In this document: in pieces, positions 52,656 through 64,000 of the stretch
How positions within the stretch are numbered: the first letter of the stretch is position 1
How the letters are laid out: each line of letters opens with the position of its first letter
Source: Arenicola marina
Lineage: Eukaryota > Annelida > Polychaeta > Arenicolidae
Reading direction: 5' to 3'
Length of the DNA stretch: 64,000 nucleotides
Assembly: GCA_964019135.1 (NCBI GenBank)
Contig: OZ025248.1
Span: 52,507,670-52,571,669, forward strand
Position numbers and translations under genes: made by a program
Notes under the pieces: generated by a model
Seen by the model: the letters and a program-made list of their open reading frames with translations, nothing else
Told to the model about the DNA's origin: nothing
Databases searched by the model: none

Positions 52656-55330
52656 ATTGCATACACGATTTTAATAACTGTCCAAAAATATATATTATAT
52701 ATCTAATTGATTTAAATTGTAGTTCAGATCTCGGTCGTCGAGGAATGAAATAACCATTACAAAAATAAATTTCTCTTTTCTCTTTTCCACAAATAGATAG
52801 TGAGTGCATATAGAGATGCGATATATATATAGGAGCAAATCCTCAGACGACGCATCTATATTGTTCCTAATTGCATCAACTTTCGTTGCATAGAATAGTC
52901 CGCTTTTTCTTTGGCGTGTGCTCGCCTTCCAATGAGGTGAACGACAACAAGGCGTGTTGTCCTCTGGTCCCAAGTTTTTGCCGTATACTATAAGGCCTGT
53001 CTACCCGTTAGGCTTCTGTAACTTCCACACGTGGAGCTGAGGAGGGAAACAAAAAGAAAACATCACTGATGTGTCGGGTTTAAATATAAAAATAGAAAAC
53101 ATGCAAGTAAAACAAGTAACTATGTCAGCACGGATCGAAGCGCCTGCAGAGCGATCCCCCGCAAATATTACATCAATACCAAACCGGGCTTAACAGAAGC
53201 TTCATGTGCAATCAGCCTTCTAAATGAAGTGATAATTATTACATCCGCCATGATATCAGCTGTGTGAAAACACACAACAGCCTGATTCGCAGGCGCTTTG
53301 TTTCAAGGCAGCACCGAGCGAACATTAATTAACCCAACTGGCGGCCGGCCAGAAACCTGGATCGAAGGGTCAGTGAAACAATATTACAGTTCCGCAATCA
53401 GTTCAATGATCGAGGTCGTAATCAATGTTACCATTTTCAACAAACTGTTCTTCGCCAATTAATCACTTAGCGGCCGTCAGTCAAGTAACGCACGTCCAAT
53501 GTGTGAACGAGTTTTTATACGGATTGTATGTGTAAATGAGGCGCACAGCGTGAAAACTGCGCAACGTCAGCGTTGGGTGGTTTTCATCAACACAAGAACA
53601 CCAGTAGCTCGGCACTGAACGCCAGGTAAACCCCCGCCTAGCACCACATGACGAATAATACCACGAACTGAACGGAAGCGGCTATATATATAACAATATC
53701 CTGTTTACGGTGAAACATTATTGTGGGTTATACCTGCCGCATCGGTGGAAAACCCCTTCCCGTAGCGAACTTCTTATCTCCAAGAACGACGCCGGGCGGG
53801 TGCGTAGTCACTGTTCCTGATTACATGAGGCACGTGTCAAAGAGTGTAATATAACATGTTATAGCCTTACACTCGTGAATTACACAGGCGACGACGAGAC
53901 GCCACGCATGGTCCATTCACTCCGCCAACATGCATGATTGAATGACGTCAGCCCGCAACATGACACCAGGGACTATCTGGGCATTGACACGGGCCCCATA
54001 CAGAGCGTGAGGTAGGATCCGTCATGGCTGGCGACCGGTGAGTCACTGAGATCGGCGGCGCAACCGAACTAATGTTTGTGCCAGTCGCTAGCTTAACACA
54101 GTCCCTGTTTGTCCCGCGCACTGTGTTTTCTTATACTCATCACTAATCAGTGAACACTGACGGCCTCCATCCATATGGTAACGTTAGCGGCACGGCCTGA
54201 CCTATACATAATCCAGAAAAAAGACATCTGTTCATATCCCTGCTAAAGATATGTATGTATGGCCAAAGACGTAAGACGAATACGGACTAAAGAACAGGGC
54301 GAGTCGCAATAGAGGTATGGATCAAGTCATAGTTTAACGGTTGTTTGCACGGAAGCCATCTGACTGCGCAATAACTTCACACTGCACGCACGGTGGCACG
54401 CGCACAGAAAATCGACTGACACAGAGAGGAAGGGGGGGGGGGTCAGGGGCCCCGTACGGTGTGCACTGTGACACAGCAGGCTGGCTGACGGGGCTGGGGT
54501 AGCGTTCTGCCCAAGACCCGGACACTATGGTAAGACCCCCGCCCCCCCCACCCCACCACCCCTTTCAAGTCAGTGATGTGCTTGCATCAGACTCCCGTTT
54601 CGTTGTTTTATTAATAGTCGTCGTTATGGCCACGTGTCTGTGTCCGTCTGCCCACTGTAGGCCTGCTACCACCACTAACAAAGCAACAAAACAGAAGCTG
54701 CGCAACGCATCAGTGTATGATCAACACGTAACGAGCATAATTGGCACAGTCCCAAGAGGAAGGTTTATTTTAGGGATATGGCCATCATAACATAATCTGC
54801 CCCCCTCCCCCCTTCCCTCCTCCCATATCTTAACACGACTATTAACCACCCACAAGTTAGTATATCATTACTGTGTCATCATCAGAGACCAATACGTAAC
54901 CTGGTAGATTGTGACCACGCAACAGGGGCCCCGAGACGGGGGGCAGGTAACAGGCTATGGGGTCTTGTAATCATGTAATCCACTCACACAGCGCATCCTG
55001 CCGTAGTCAGTCTAAATCCGTTTTCAAATATTGGGGTTGTTGATCGAGAGATCGACGTCACAACGTCTTTTTTTTCCACCAGGGTGGTGTTTCAGCTCGC
55101 AGATATTAAAGCTCGGTGTCAGTAGGCCTACATAGAATAGATCATCCACTTGAGGCCAGCGCGGCTAACCAACTGATTGAATGGGGTTGTACCATCACGC
55201 AGTCAACACAGCGGGGGTCTTGCCTTGTTTACTCGACGAGATAATCGTGTCACGTGATCCCGTCAAAGCCACGCGGTGTTGTGATCATGTCGTGTTTACA
55301 CACATACATATACATGTATTTATAACGGGC
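52656..55330. other. Region upstream of Bcl-2-like gene
   Basis: Should contain the untranslated 5' end and promoter, which I cannot place. No repeat array or convincing open frame; C-rich patches near 54540 and 54800. Confidence 0.55.
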
Positions 55331-55334
55331 TGGA

Positions 55335-55700
55335 TGAGGTGGGGTGGGGTGGGGGGGGGGGTCGTACATACATATACAGGGGGCTGGAGTGGAGGGGGCG
55401 GGGTCGTATACACAGATATAGAGGGCTGGGGGTGGGGTGGGGGGTCGTACATACGTATACAGGGGGCTGGAGTGGAGGGGGCGGGGTCGTATACACAGAT
55501 ATAGAGGGCTGGGGGTGGGGTGGGGTGGTCGTACACGCATATAAATAGGGGGCTGGGGGGTCGTACACACATATATATAGGGGGCTGGGGGGTCGTACAC
55601 ACATATGTATAGGGGGCTGGGGGGGGGGGGTCGTACACACATATATATAGGGGGCTGGGGGTGGGGTTGTATACACAGATATAGGGGGCTGGAGGAGAGG
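55335..55700. repeat. G-rich minisatellite with variable units
   Basis: About nine copies of GGGGGCTGGGGGGGTCGTAC plus ACACATATATATAG-like sequence, units about 35-55 bp. Plus-strand G runs give G-quadruplex potential. Open frames on the minus strand are just the repeat. Confidence 0.9.
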
Positions 55701-55921
55701 AGTTGTAAGACACACAAAAGTGATAATTGTGACGTTTTATGTCATAACAACCCATGTCGAAACGTCATACTTGTGTTCCTCTATAGATATATATGAGGCA
55801 TTATCTGCGATAATTCCATTTTTTGAGAACTGGCGGTAACGGGTCAGCGGAGACGATTATGCCAAACATCGATGCTCCCGTAACTCTCCGGAAGTTGCGC
55901 TCACCTGATATATGGGTCGTA

Positions 55922-56890
55922 ATAGGGCTATACAGTTCTCGCGATCGGGCCGCGAGACTTCAGTTTTGGGGACAAACAAACACACGTGCTCCATGTTGAA
56001 GTATAGGCAGCTATAAGTCAATTTCTTTCCAGGTTTATTCTAAAGACTATGAGTACCATTTCACTAAACATGGCTATGGGAGATATACGTTAAAATATTT
56101 CGAGGCGATGAAGCGCAGAACTTTGGGAATATACAAGGAAAAATCCGTCTTCAAAACACTCGAAAGCTAAAAATAACGTTCTAAATTTAGCCCTGCACCC
56201 GGGCTTTCGCAAGTTCCTCAAACAGCGAGTGACGTCACAGACGTTCGCGTGCCTCCGCGGTAACAAAAATGGCGAGAGCAAGTGATCGACTTAACGATAC
56301 CGCTGTCAAAATGTGCAGTACATGGAGTAACAGCACACGGATGCGTCATTAAACTACATGGTAAAGATAAAATAAGACCAGTTGGATGTTTTCGTATCAT
56401 TTTTGGATCACAAAAAGACCAAGTATCTTCATTTTTGTAAGTTTTCTGTTTGAAGCGTAGCGCCAACGTTGTAACCGGGGAGAATCCGTGTGACGTCATA
56501 ATGCCTCGTTTTCGTAGGAAATGCAAAAAAACGTTAATTTCTCAGTCGTATTGTCCCGTCGTAACAAATATTCGTCATTGTGATGGCGCAAACGAATAAA
56601 AAATATGTCGTCTATCCGTCTTGTGAAGCTATATTTCTTAAATATTCTTAATCATATCGCTAGGCCTTCCGCAATGGACCCACCCCTCAGCGCCTGGCTT
56701 TTGCGCAGGTAGTCTGGTTCCCAGTCTCTCTCTTTGCGTAACATACACGTCACACCTACGTCACAGATAGTCAGGATACCAGTGTGCGCAGAGATTCTAA
56801 ACTCGTTCCGAACTCGTGCTTCGTTTGTTTGTCCCCAAAATTAGTAAACCGGAAGTCTAAGCGAACGAGACTTTATAGCCCTATACGCTA
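55922..56890. mobile_element. ~970-bp element with terminal inverted repeats
   Basis: Left end (55923-55990) and inverted right end (56808-56890) match with small gaps: TAGGGCTATA at both tips, then GAGACTTC and the 16-mer TTTGGGGACAAACAAA. The tips are bounded by TA, so a TA target site is possible. The interior shows no transposase frame, so it looks like a non-autonomous DNA transposon; superfamily not assigned. Confidence 0.8.
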
Positions 56891-58059
56891 AAGCGTTACA
56901 TTTTGGGGTATGGTCAGTTCAAGTCAAACAAAACTTATTTGTAAGAACGGGGAGCCCATCATTTTGTCCATCTTAAAGAGTATATATCAAAGATATAGTA
57001 TGGATAATTTCACATTTTTAAGGTAAAGCAAAATTTAAAATTAGCGAGTTGAATACGAATATGGAGTATTTTGAGAGAGCCCATTTGTGACATAGGTAGG
57101 GTGCATGTCATCGGATGAAGATTGTTATATAATGTGGAAGTCAATTACAGAAACAATTGTAAACTGTCAAAGAACATAGTTGGAACATTCAAATTAAATA
57201 AACATAATGTTAATTGAGCATTTCTTACAAATAAATAAAACGTCTCGCTATCAATGGCGTCGGGCGAACGTTGTCTGTCCTTTGGGTGTGGACATTTGAC
57301 TTTGATTTGACTGAGACGACAGTTTTCATCTTGGATCCTATCCTATATGAGATTGACCCAAAGCTAATCATAGAAACCATCATTGTATGGAAGAAGACCT
57401 TTCTAAGAGTTCTAATAACTGACATAAAACACATTATGCTAGCAAGGTCTATTTCCAGAAATCAGCTAGCAGCAAGAAAAACTCAATGTATATGCTTGTA
57501 TCTGTTTCTATTTGCATCTCGACGCAAAGCAAAAGCAATATACTATGGTCAATACCGGAGTTCTGTCCAATATTTACCCAAAACTTGCGATATTACTCTC
57601 TTGTCGGTCCTATGTTCGTCCAACACTTTTCACACAAACTTTTAGTTTGTCTCACTGAATATTCAGTGGTCCAAAGTTGCTTAGTATTTTCGGAAATTGT
57701 CTTCTCATTACAGTGAACATATGCAACACCCGCTGTTGGCTGCCGGAAATATTCAGAAGGGACAGTTCGTCTGTAATTTACCTCTGTCTGTCTTGTTCGT
57801 CCGACACTTGGGTGATCTTTCTTCATTTATACTAATTTTATATATATTCAGATATATTTTACAATCTATTAAAGCATTAAATTTAAAAGTCTTACAATAT
57901 AATGCAGAAAAGCAAATTTATGTCTGTCTCTGTTCATCCGACTCAAAGCACCACCACCTCCAGGAAAATAATGAATTCCCAGTAAACTACTATCTGAACT
58001 ATCTTATATGCTGTATAATCGTAAATTGAAGATGGTAACCTTCATATTTTTCATTACAT
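56891..58059. other. No supported feature
   Basis: AT-rich sequence. An open frame at 57271-57645 (plus, 124 codons) resembles no family I know; it may be decayed element sequence linked to the LINE at right, but I cannot show it. Confidence 0.5.
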
Positions 58060-59345
58060 TTGATCAGTTTTCGGAAGAAAAAAAATCACCAGTCATGTCA
58101 CGCTTTGGGTAACGCCTTAATGTATTACTATTATGACCCATATATCTATGTTGTTTGCAGTGAATCTAAAAACATAAATAACGAATTGTCTAAGATAAAT
58201 AATTGGCTGAAAGTAAATGATCTGTGCTTAAACACAACAAAAACAAAATATATGGTATTTTACAAGCCACAGAAAAAAGTAAAACTTCCAGAGTTATATA
58301 TTGACAATAACAAACTAGAGTGTGTCGACACATTTGATCTGCTTGGTTTAACATTAGATAAACATTTCACATGGCACAGTCACACAAACAAACTTGCCGC
58401 AAAATTAGGTAAAGTGGTTGGTATCCTGAGAAGGCTAGGACATGTTTTCCCGCAAAACATTCTGTATACCATATATATGGCCCTATTTCAGAGTCAGCTA
58501 TACTACTGGCTTGGGGATATCGAGCAGATAGGCTATTCAAAATACAAAAACGAGCAATTAGGATTATAACAAAAAGCAATTATATTGCACATACCGATCC
58601 GCTGTTTAAATATCTCAAAATATTAAAACTAAAAGATATACATACACTACAACAGCTTAAGTTCTACCACCGATTCAAAAATAATAACTTACCCACATAT
58701 TTTCTAGAACATTTGACATTTCTCAAAATAAATGACCCACACAATCATAACACAAGACAAAAGCACACATTCCATGTACCGAAAACTAGACACACATTTA
58801 GTGAACTAACGCTGAGACACAGTCTCACCCAACACTTAAGTAATACACCCCCGCATATCATCAGCAAAGCATGTACACATTCGCTAGGAAGTTACACATC
58901 TGATATCAAACACCACTTTCTAAATGGTTATCAGGACTATTGTGATGCACAGTATTGGTATGTCTGTAATGTACGTACGAGATAATCCTATCACCATATG
59001 TGTTCCTTGTTGTTGTTGCGGCTAACTGTAACTGTAACATATTAGTACCTGTCCCATCGCTAACAGGTTTAAATCAATATTGTTTTAATGCAACTGGCCT
59101 GTTATGAACTCTCCTTTTGTCTGTTTGTTTTTTTGTGTTTTTGTTTGTTTTGTTTTTTTCGTTTTTCTTGAGGTGGCTCCCATGCTAGCGACTGCTCGGT
59201 GGTCTTAATGGGGTCTCCACGGTCAATCAATCCACACTACTGTGCCTACGTTCGAATTTTCCAATAGTGCGTTTATTTTTGTTCTGTTCTGCTATGTATG
59301 ATTGACCAAATAAATGATTCTGATTCTGATTCTGATTCTGATTCT
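58060..59345 (+). pseudogene. 5'-truncated non-LTR retrotransposon (CR1/L2/Jockey-like), frameshifted
   Basis: Coding sequence of a reverse transcriptase C-terminal part: NELSKINNWLKVNDLCLNTT, FLGLTL-type motif read as DLLGLTLDKHFTWHSH, then RLFKIQKRAIRIITKSNY in another frame. The frame changes near 58505, and coding then runs to a TAA at 58985. The catalytic YADD region is not recognisable and everything upstream is missing. A ~360-bp 3' UTR ends in AATAAAT followed by (GATTCT)n at 59311-59345, the tail type seen in CR1/L2/Jockey elements. Confidence 0.88.
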
Positions 59346-59559
59346 GCAGGTACACGAGTCGCAGACAAAGTGAACCGACCGACCGCGGTGTGTGCCTGTC
59401 TGGGTCACTCACCCGGACTCTGGCTTCCCCAATTCCTTCCGGCCTGTGTCGGTGCAGAGATGATCAGCTTCCGGTGGCCGATGATGCAAAGCAAAGTGTG
59501 AAGACAACTTGTTGGCGGCGGCGATCCATACTGAGCTTATGTCAGCCTCTTCCCTCAGT

Positions 59560-59815
59560 GCATTGGTATACCCCCCCCCCTCCCCCTCCCAGCCTCCCCT
59601 TTTCATGCGCTCATCCCCCGCTGGGGGGAGGGGGGGGGCACTTTCCGGATACCCGCCGACGCCCCAACCCACACGCCAGCAGGGGAGAGCGGCCTAATCC
59701 AACCCACCCGTCCACCTAGCCCCCCTTGCCCCTTGCCCAGCTCCTCACTCTCTCGCCCCCCCCCCGCCCCCCCCCCCCCCCCCCACGTACACACACCACA
59801 CACACCACTAGACAC
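59560..59815. repeat. C-rich low-complexity tract
   Basis: Long C homopolymer runs (e.g. 59757-59785) with few other bases. No unit repeat. Confidence 0.9.
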
Positions 59816-59867
59816 CCGCAAAATGATGATCGATTCGCCATTCAGTTACCACCCTATGTGTGATCGA

Positions 59868-60310
59868 TGATGGGTGGTGGCCGGTGGGGAGGGCCGAGGG
59901 GGAGAGGCCCGGCGCTAGGGGGTGGTGGCGGTGGCCGGTGGAGAGGGCCGAGAGGGAGAGGCCCGGCGCTAGGGGGTGGTGGCGGTGGCCGGTGGAGAGG
60001 GCCGAGAGGGAAAGGCCCGGCGCCAGGGGGTGGTGGAGGTGGCCGGTGGAGAGGGCCGAGAGGGAGAGGCCCGGCGCCAGGGGGTGGTGGAGGTGGCCGG
60101 TGGAGAGGGCCGAGAGGGAGAGGCCCGGCGCTAGGGGGTGGTGGCGGTGGCCGGTGGAGAGGGCCGAGAGGGAGAGGCCCGGCGCCAGGGGGTGGTGGAG
60201 GTGGCCGGTGGAGAGGGCCGAGAGGGAGAGGCCCGGCGATAGGGGGTGGTGGAGGTGTCCGGTGGGGCGGCCGAGAGGGAGAGGCCCGGCGCTAGGGGGT
60301 GGGGGCCGGT
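59868..60310. repeat. 54-bp minisatellite, about eight copies
   Basis: GC-rich unit containing GGTGGTGGCGGTGGCCGGTG, GAGAGGGCCGAGAGGGAGAG and GCCCGGCGCTAGG. Fifty-four bp is 18 codons, so plus-strand frames stay open; they are the repeat only. Confidence 0.93.
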
Positions 60311-60597
60311 GGGAGACCAGCCCATGCCTTGCACAATTAATTGGTACGAAACGCCTAGCAAAGCTCGACTTTTACAATGCGTGTTTGATTGATGGCAGGG
60401 TGTGCGCGAACTTGGTCCCGTTTTGACGGATTATGTATTTATTTGTCGTGAATAGACGACGAATGGGAACTCAACCATCAACATATGACATAAACAGAGA
60501 TAAAACCTCGTACTGCGTAGGTAACGGGTTAATGTCATCAACGCGAGAAGCGGATATATGCGATAACGTTACGAAGCTGCGGCCATACAGAGCGCTG

Positions 60598-61120
60598 TAC
60601 ACACCCACCCACCCACACACCCACTCACATACACCCCCACCCACCTACACACCCACCCACCCACACCCCCACCCACCTACACACCCACCCACCTACACCC
60701 CCACCTACACCCCCACCCACCTACACACCCACCTACCTACACCCCCACCCACCTACACCCCCACCCACCTACACACCCACCCACCTACACACCCACCCAC
60801 CCACACCCCCCACCCACCTACACCTCCACCCACCTCCACCCCCACCTACACCCCCACCCACCTACACACCCACCTACCTACACCCCCACCCACCTACACC
60901 CCCACCCACCTACACACCCACCCACCTACACACCCACCCACCCACACACCCACCTACACCCCCACCCACCTACACCCCCACCCACCTACACCCCCACCTA
61001 CACCCCCACCCACCTACACCCCCACCCACCTACACCCCCACCCACCTACACACCCACCCACCTACACCCCACCCACCTACACACCCAGCTAAACCCCCAA
61101 CCACCCACCCACCCACTAAC
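60598..61120. repeat. (CCCACCTACACA)n simple repeat
   Basis: About 520 bp of CCCACC/CTACAC/CCACAC variants. A 219-codon frame across it is Thr/Pro/His repeat and not a credible gene. Confidence 0.95.
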
Positions 61121-61945
61121 ACACAACATTACATTATTTATATCGCTCAGTACGCGGAGACATCATATATATATACAATACCATCCACAAAAATGTCGTG
61201 AACGCTGGCGACGTATATATATTCTGGCTATCTAGAGGCTATATGGGACCCGGCAGTTCAGGCAATGCAGGGTTAATATGCAGACCGCCTCCTAGTACGC
61301 AATAAAACACAATATTGCCCCAACAAACAATGACGCAATGAAATCGGTGGGGTATAAGATGGCGTCCCCATGGCTGTACCGCCTCATATAAACGATATAA
61401 CGACCAGTAGTAAAAGCGAAAATATGATCATTTTGGAAAAAAAAATTATTGCATAAATGCATTTTTCAGATTTCATTTATCAGCTGGGATATCTGCTACT
61501 TATTGGAACACGCCGCCCGGCTAGCCTTGAAATTGACACGGTTTCCAATGGCAACTATCTCTTCCAGGCCAAAGTAGCAGGAGATTAAATGACGTTTTTT
61601 GTTATCAATTTGTTTCGATCTTGATAGGAGCCAAACCGGCGAGCGGGGGAGGGGGTGAGGGTGGGTGGGGGGGGGGGGGGGGTGTTTGGACTACATTGTT
61701 TCCAGAATTTTATGATCCGGGTTTTAGGCAGCCCCTGTAGGTAGGCTACAAGACCCACGTGCACTGCTGTGGACACCACGTTCTATAATAATGGCGGCTC
61801 TCGCCCGGTCATCTAAGTGGGTAGCGGTATTAAAGCCGCAGTTTTACGGCATTAAGCCAAGGGTTCATTACACATCTGGGAGCTCGGTGGTGGTTGTTGT
61901 TTACAGTGTAGAAGACACTGGCAGTCGATCCCGACAGGCGATTAG
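61121..61945. other. No supported feature
   Basis: Unique sequence with a G homopolymer tract near 61640-61685. No gene recognised. Confidence 0.55.
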
Positions 61946-62368
61946 ATGGACATCAACTTTAATTCCCCGCCTCAGTTTTTGTCAGTGGCTGGTAGGTCTA
62001 CAACTATACAAATAGTTCAATTCCATGTCACTCTGTATTGTAAAAATAATGGTGAAAGTGTTATAGAAGATGAGATACACCTAATTTGTTTTTGCCCTTT
62101 GTATCAAGCGTCACGAAAAAAATACCTACCTGAAGTCACAGACCAGAAGCAGAACTTGAGTTGGGAATTTACCTTTTTGATGATGTCAATAGATACCCCC
62201 ACCCTATATAACATCGTGCTATTTCTCCGCGATGCGTACAAATTAAGGGAAAAATTGATTCAAAATGTTACCTTATTTACTTGATGTTATTTGTATATAC
62301 ATATATTTGTACTTTGAGGCTGTGAGCCTACAGTGCACAATAAACTGATTATTATTATTTTTTTTTTA
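61946..62368 (+). pseudogene. 3' end of a second LINE-like retrotransposon
   Basis: Plus-strand frame 61946-62284 contains ESVIEDEIHLICFCPLYQAS then RKKYL, which matches the Cys/His segment (xEDExHFLxxCPxYxxxRxKYL) after the reverse transcriptase in many non-LTR elements. The frame ends TGA at 62284 and is followed by a short 3' UTR, AATAAA and an ATT/T-rich tail at 62340-62368. The 5' part is missing. Confidence 0.8.
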
Positions 62369-63220
62369 ATTCCATGTCACGTGTTATCATCATCTTTGCC
62401 GCGCTCGGCCAGATGGATCTCGGTAGATTTTCCCAGCGCAGAACATGCAGACTAACGGAAGAAGGTCTAGACAGTCGGTCAGGGGCCGACAACCGACAGA
62501 GCCTGGCCGGGCAGGTAGGCAGGGCGGGGGGGGGGGGGTGTGCTGGGGTGGGGGGGGGCAGTCGTTACCGGGGACGCCAGGATCCAGGGTCACTGGCGAC
62601 CTGGTGGATAGACACGCCGTACCCCCGCCGTGCTGGCTAGGCGGGCTGGTGGTACAGGCGTCGTCGTCTGCCTCCCTACTCCTCTACCGCGCCTGTCCGC
62701 CCGCCCCCTGCCCGCCGCCCTCCATACAACCAACCCTCAGGGCGCCGCGGAAAATCCCGAGAAATCAATATTCCGGGCCCTGAGTGAAGTCAGCATCTAT
62801 TCTCGGAGCGCTGGGGGGTGGGGGGGGGGTATAGGGAAGGGACGGGGGGGGGAGGGAGGAGGGCGTGATGTATGCGTGTGTGATGGGAGGGAATAGGAGG
62901 AGAGGTGCGGGGCGGGAAGTAATTTAAGCGGTGGGGGTGATATACGCAAGCTCGCCACCGCCTACCAGACCCACGTCGACTCCTGTGCTCGTCATAGACC
63001 CAATCGGTTAGCCAGCCTCTCCCCCTGCCCTTAGCACCCCTCCCCCTCCGCTCCGAATCCCCCGCCCCCCCCCCCCCCCCATTCAAGGCGGTGTTACCCA
63101 GTCAGACATCTACAGGGAAGGGAGAGTGCCCACTGAACAGCCAGCGCTTCTTCTTCGCCTTGTCTCTATGCGATGTCCGCGGTGTTCAGACTGTACCATT
63201 AATTACGCGGCCACAGGTCG
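62369..63220. other. GC-rich sequence with G and C runs
   Basis: Several homopolymer runs (62520-62560, 62810-62860, 63060-63085). No gene recognised. Confidence 0.55.
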
Positions 63221-63240
63221 TACCAACATCTACATTGACC

Positions 63241-64000
63241 ACAACAGACGGAGCCATAGCTCTGTGACCACTAGGGTCACCAAGAGAGGGAGCCATAGCT
63301 CTGTGACCACTAGGGTCACCAAGAGAGGGAGCCATAGCTCTGTGACCACTAGGGTCACCAAGAGAGGGAGCCATAGCTCTGTGACCACTAGGGTCACCAA
63401 GAGAGGGAGTCCTAGCTCTGTGACCACTAGGGTCACCAAGAGAGGGAGCCATAGCTCTGTGACCGCTATGGTCACCAAGAGAGGCAGCCATAGCTCTGTG
63501 ACCACTATGGTCACCAAGAGAGGAAGCCATAGCTCTGTGACCACTAGGGTCACCAAGAGAGGGAGCCATAGCTCTGTGACCACTAGGGTCACCAAGAGAG
63601 GGAGCCATAGCTCTGTGACCACTAGGGTCACCAAGAGAGGGAGTCCTAGCTCTGTGACCACTAGGGTCACCAAGAGAGGGAGCCATAGCTCTGTGACCAC
63701 TAGGGTCACTAAGAGAGGGAACCATTGCTCTGTGACCACTAGGGTCACCAAGAGAGGGATCCCTAGCTCTGTGACCACTAGGGTCACCAAGAGAGGGAGC
63801 CATAGCTCTGTGACCGCTATGGTCACCAAGAGAGGCAGCCATAGCTCTGTGACCACTATGGTCACCAAGAGAGGAAGCCATAGCTCTGCGACCACTAGGG
63901 TCACCAAGAGAGGGAGCCATAGCTCTGTGACCACTAGGGTCACCGCGAGAGGGAGCCCTAGCTCTGTGACCACTAGGGTCACCAAGAGACTGGAGCCATA
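63241..64000. repeat. 39-bp minisatellite, about 19 copies, running off the right edge
   Basis: Unit ACCAAGAGAGGGAGCCATAG + CTCTGTGACCACTAGGGTC. Each unit holds the palindrome GTGACC-ACTAG-GGTCAC. Thirty-nine bp is 13 codons, so minus-strand frames of about 250 codons stay open. A block of variants (GCTATGG, GAGGCAGCC, GAGGAAGCC) occurs twice, at ~63460-63530 and ~63810-63880. Confidence 0.95.

Noticed and set aside
55250..55755. Pro/Tyr-rich minus frames of about 155 codons
   Set aside because: Direct translation of the G-rich minisatellite.
57271..57645. 124-codon plus-strand frame as a gene
   Set aside because: No recognisable motif, AT-rich surroundings, no splice or promoter support.
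60433..61092. 219-codon Thr/Pro/His-rich plus frame
   Set aside because: Simple-sequence CCCACCTACACA repeat.
63186..63985. Two ~250-codon minus frames at the right edge
   Set aside because: Thirteen-codon tandem repeat with no other protein signature.

Overview
This is animal nuclear DNA, not bacterial: two intron-rich genes on the minus strand, GT-AG introns, LINE, SINE and inverted-repeat DNA-element remnants, and a very heavy load of minisatellites. Intron density together with minisatellites that span exon-intron borders suggests an invertebrate deuterostome, most likely a lancelet (Branchiostoma). That placement is inference; no marker gene was checked.

Region 1 to about 38.1 kb is MED14, the Mediator backbone subunit, on the minus strand. 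I reconstructed 34 complete coding exons plus a 35th cut by a 200-N gap. Phases agree at every complete junction, giving 1,345 visible codons (4,035 nt). About 43 residues lie in or near the gap, and the last exons lie left of the window. The gene is mostly tandem repeats. In seven introns the array repeats the end of the upstream exon together with its splice donor: exons 35, 29, 25, 23, 19, 17 and 11. In two more the array repeats the acceptor and the start of the downstream exon: exons 30 and 6. Intron 29 is almost wholly three donor copies followed by about 130 acceptor copies. This is the most remarkable feature of the window.

Region 38.1-43.2 kb is intergenic DNA with a tRNA-derived SINE and a possible hAT-like fragment; the MED14 5' untranslated exon(s) and promoter should lie there. 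Region 43.47-52.66 kb is a five-exon gene on the same strand. Its predicted 876-residue protein ends in a Bcl-2 fold (BH3-, BH1- and BH2-like motifs), most like BCL2L14/Bcl-G, after an unusually long low-complexity N-terminus.

Region 52.7-64 kb has no gene I can support. It holds a ~970-bp element with terminal inverted repeats, two 5'-truncated non-LTR retrotransposon remnants, and several minisatellites, the last running off the right edge. Nearly all long open frames in the window are stop-free readings of tandem repeats, not genes.
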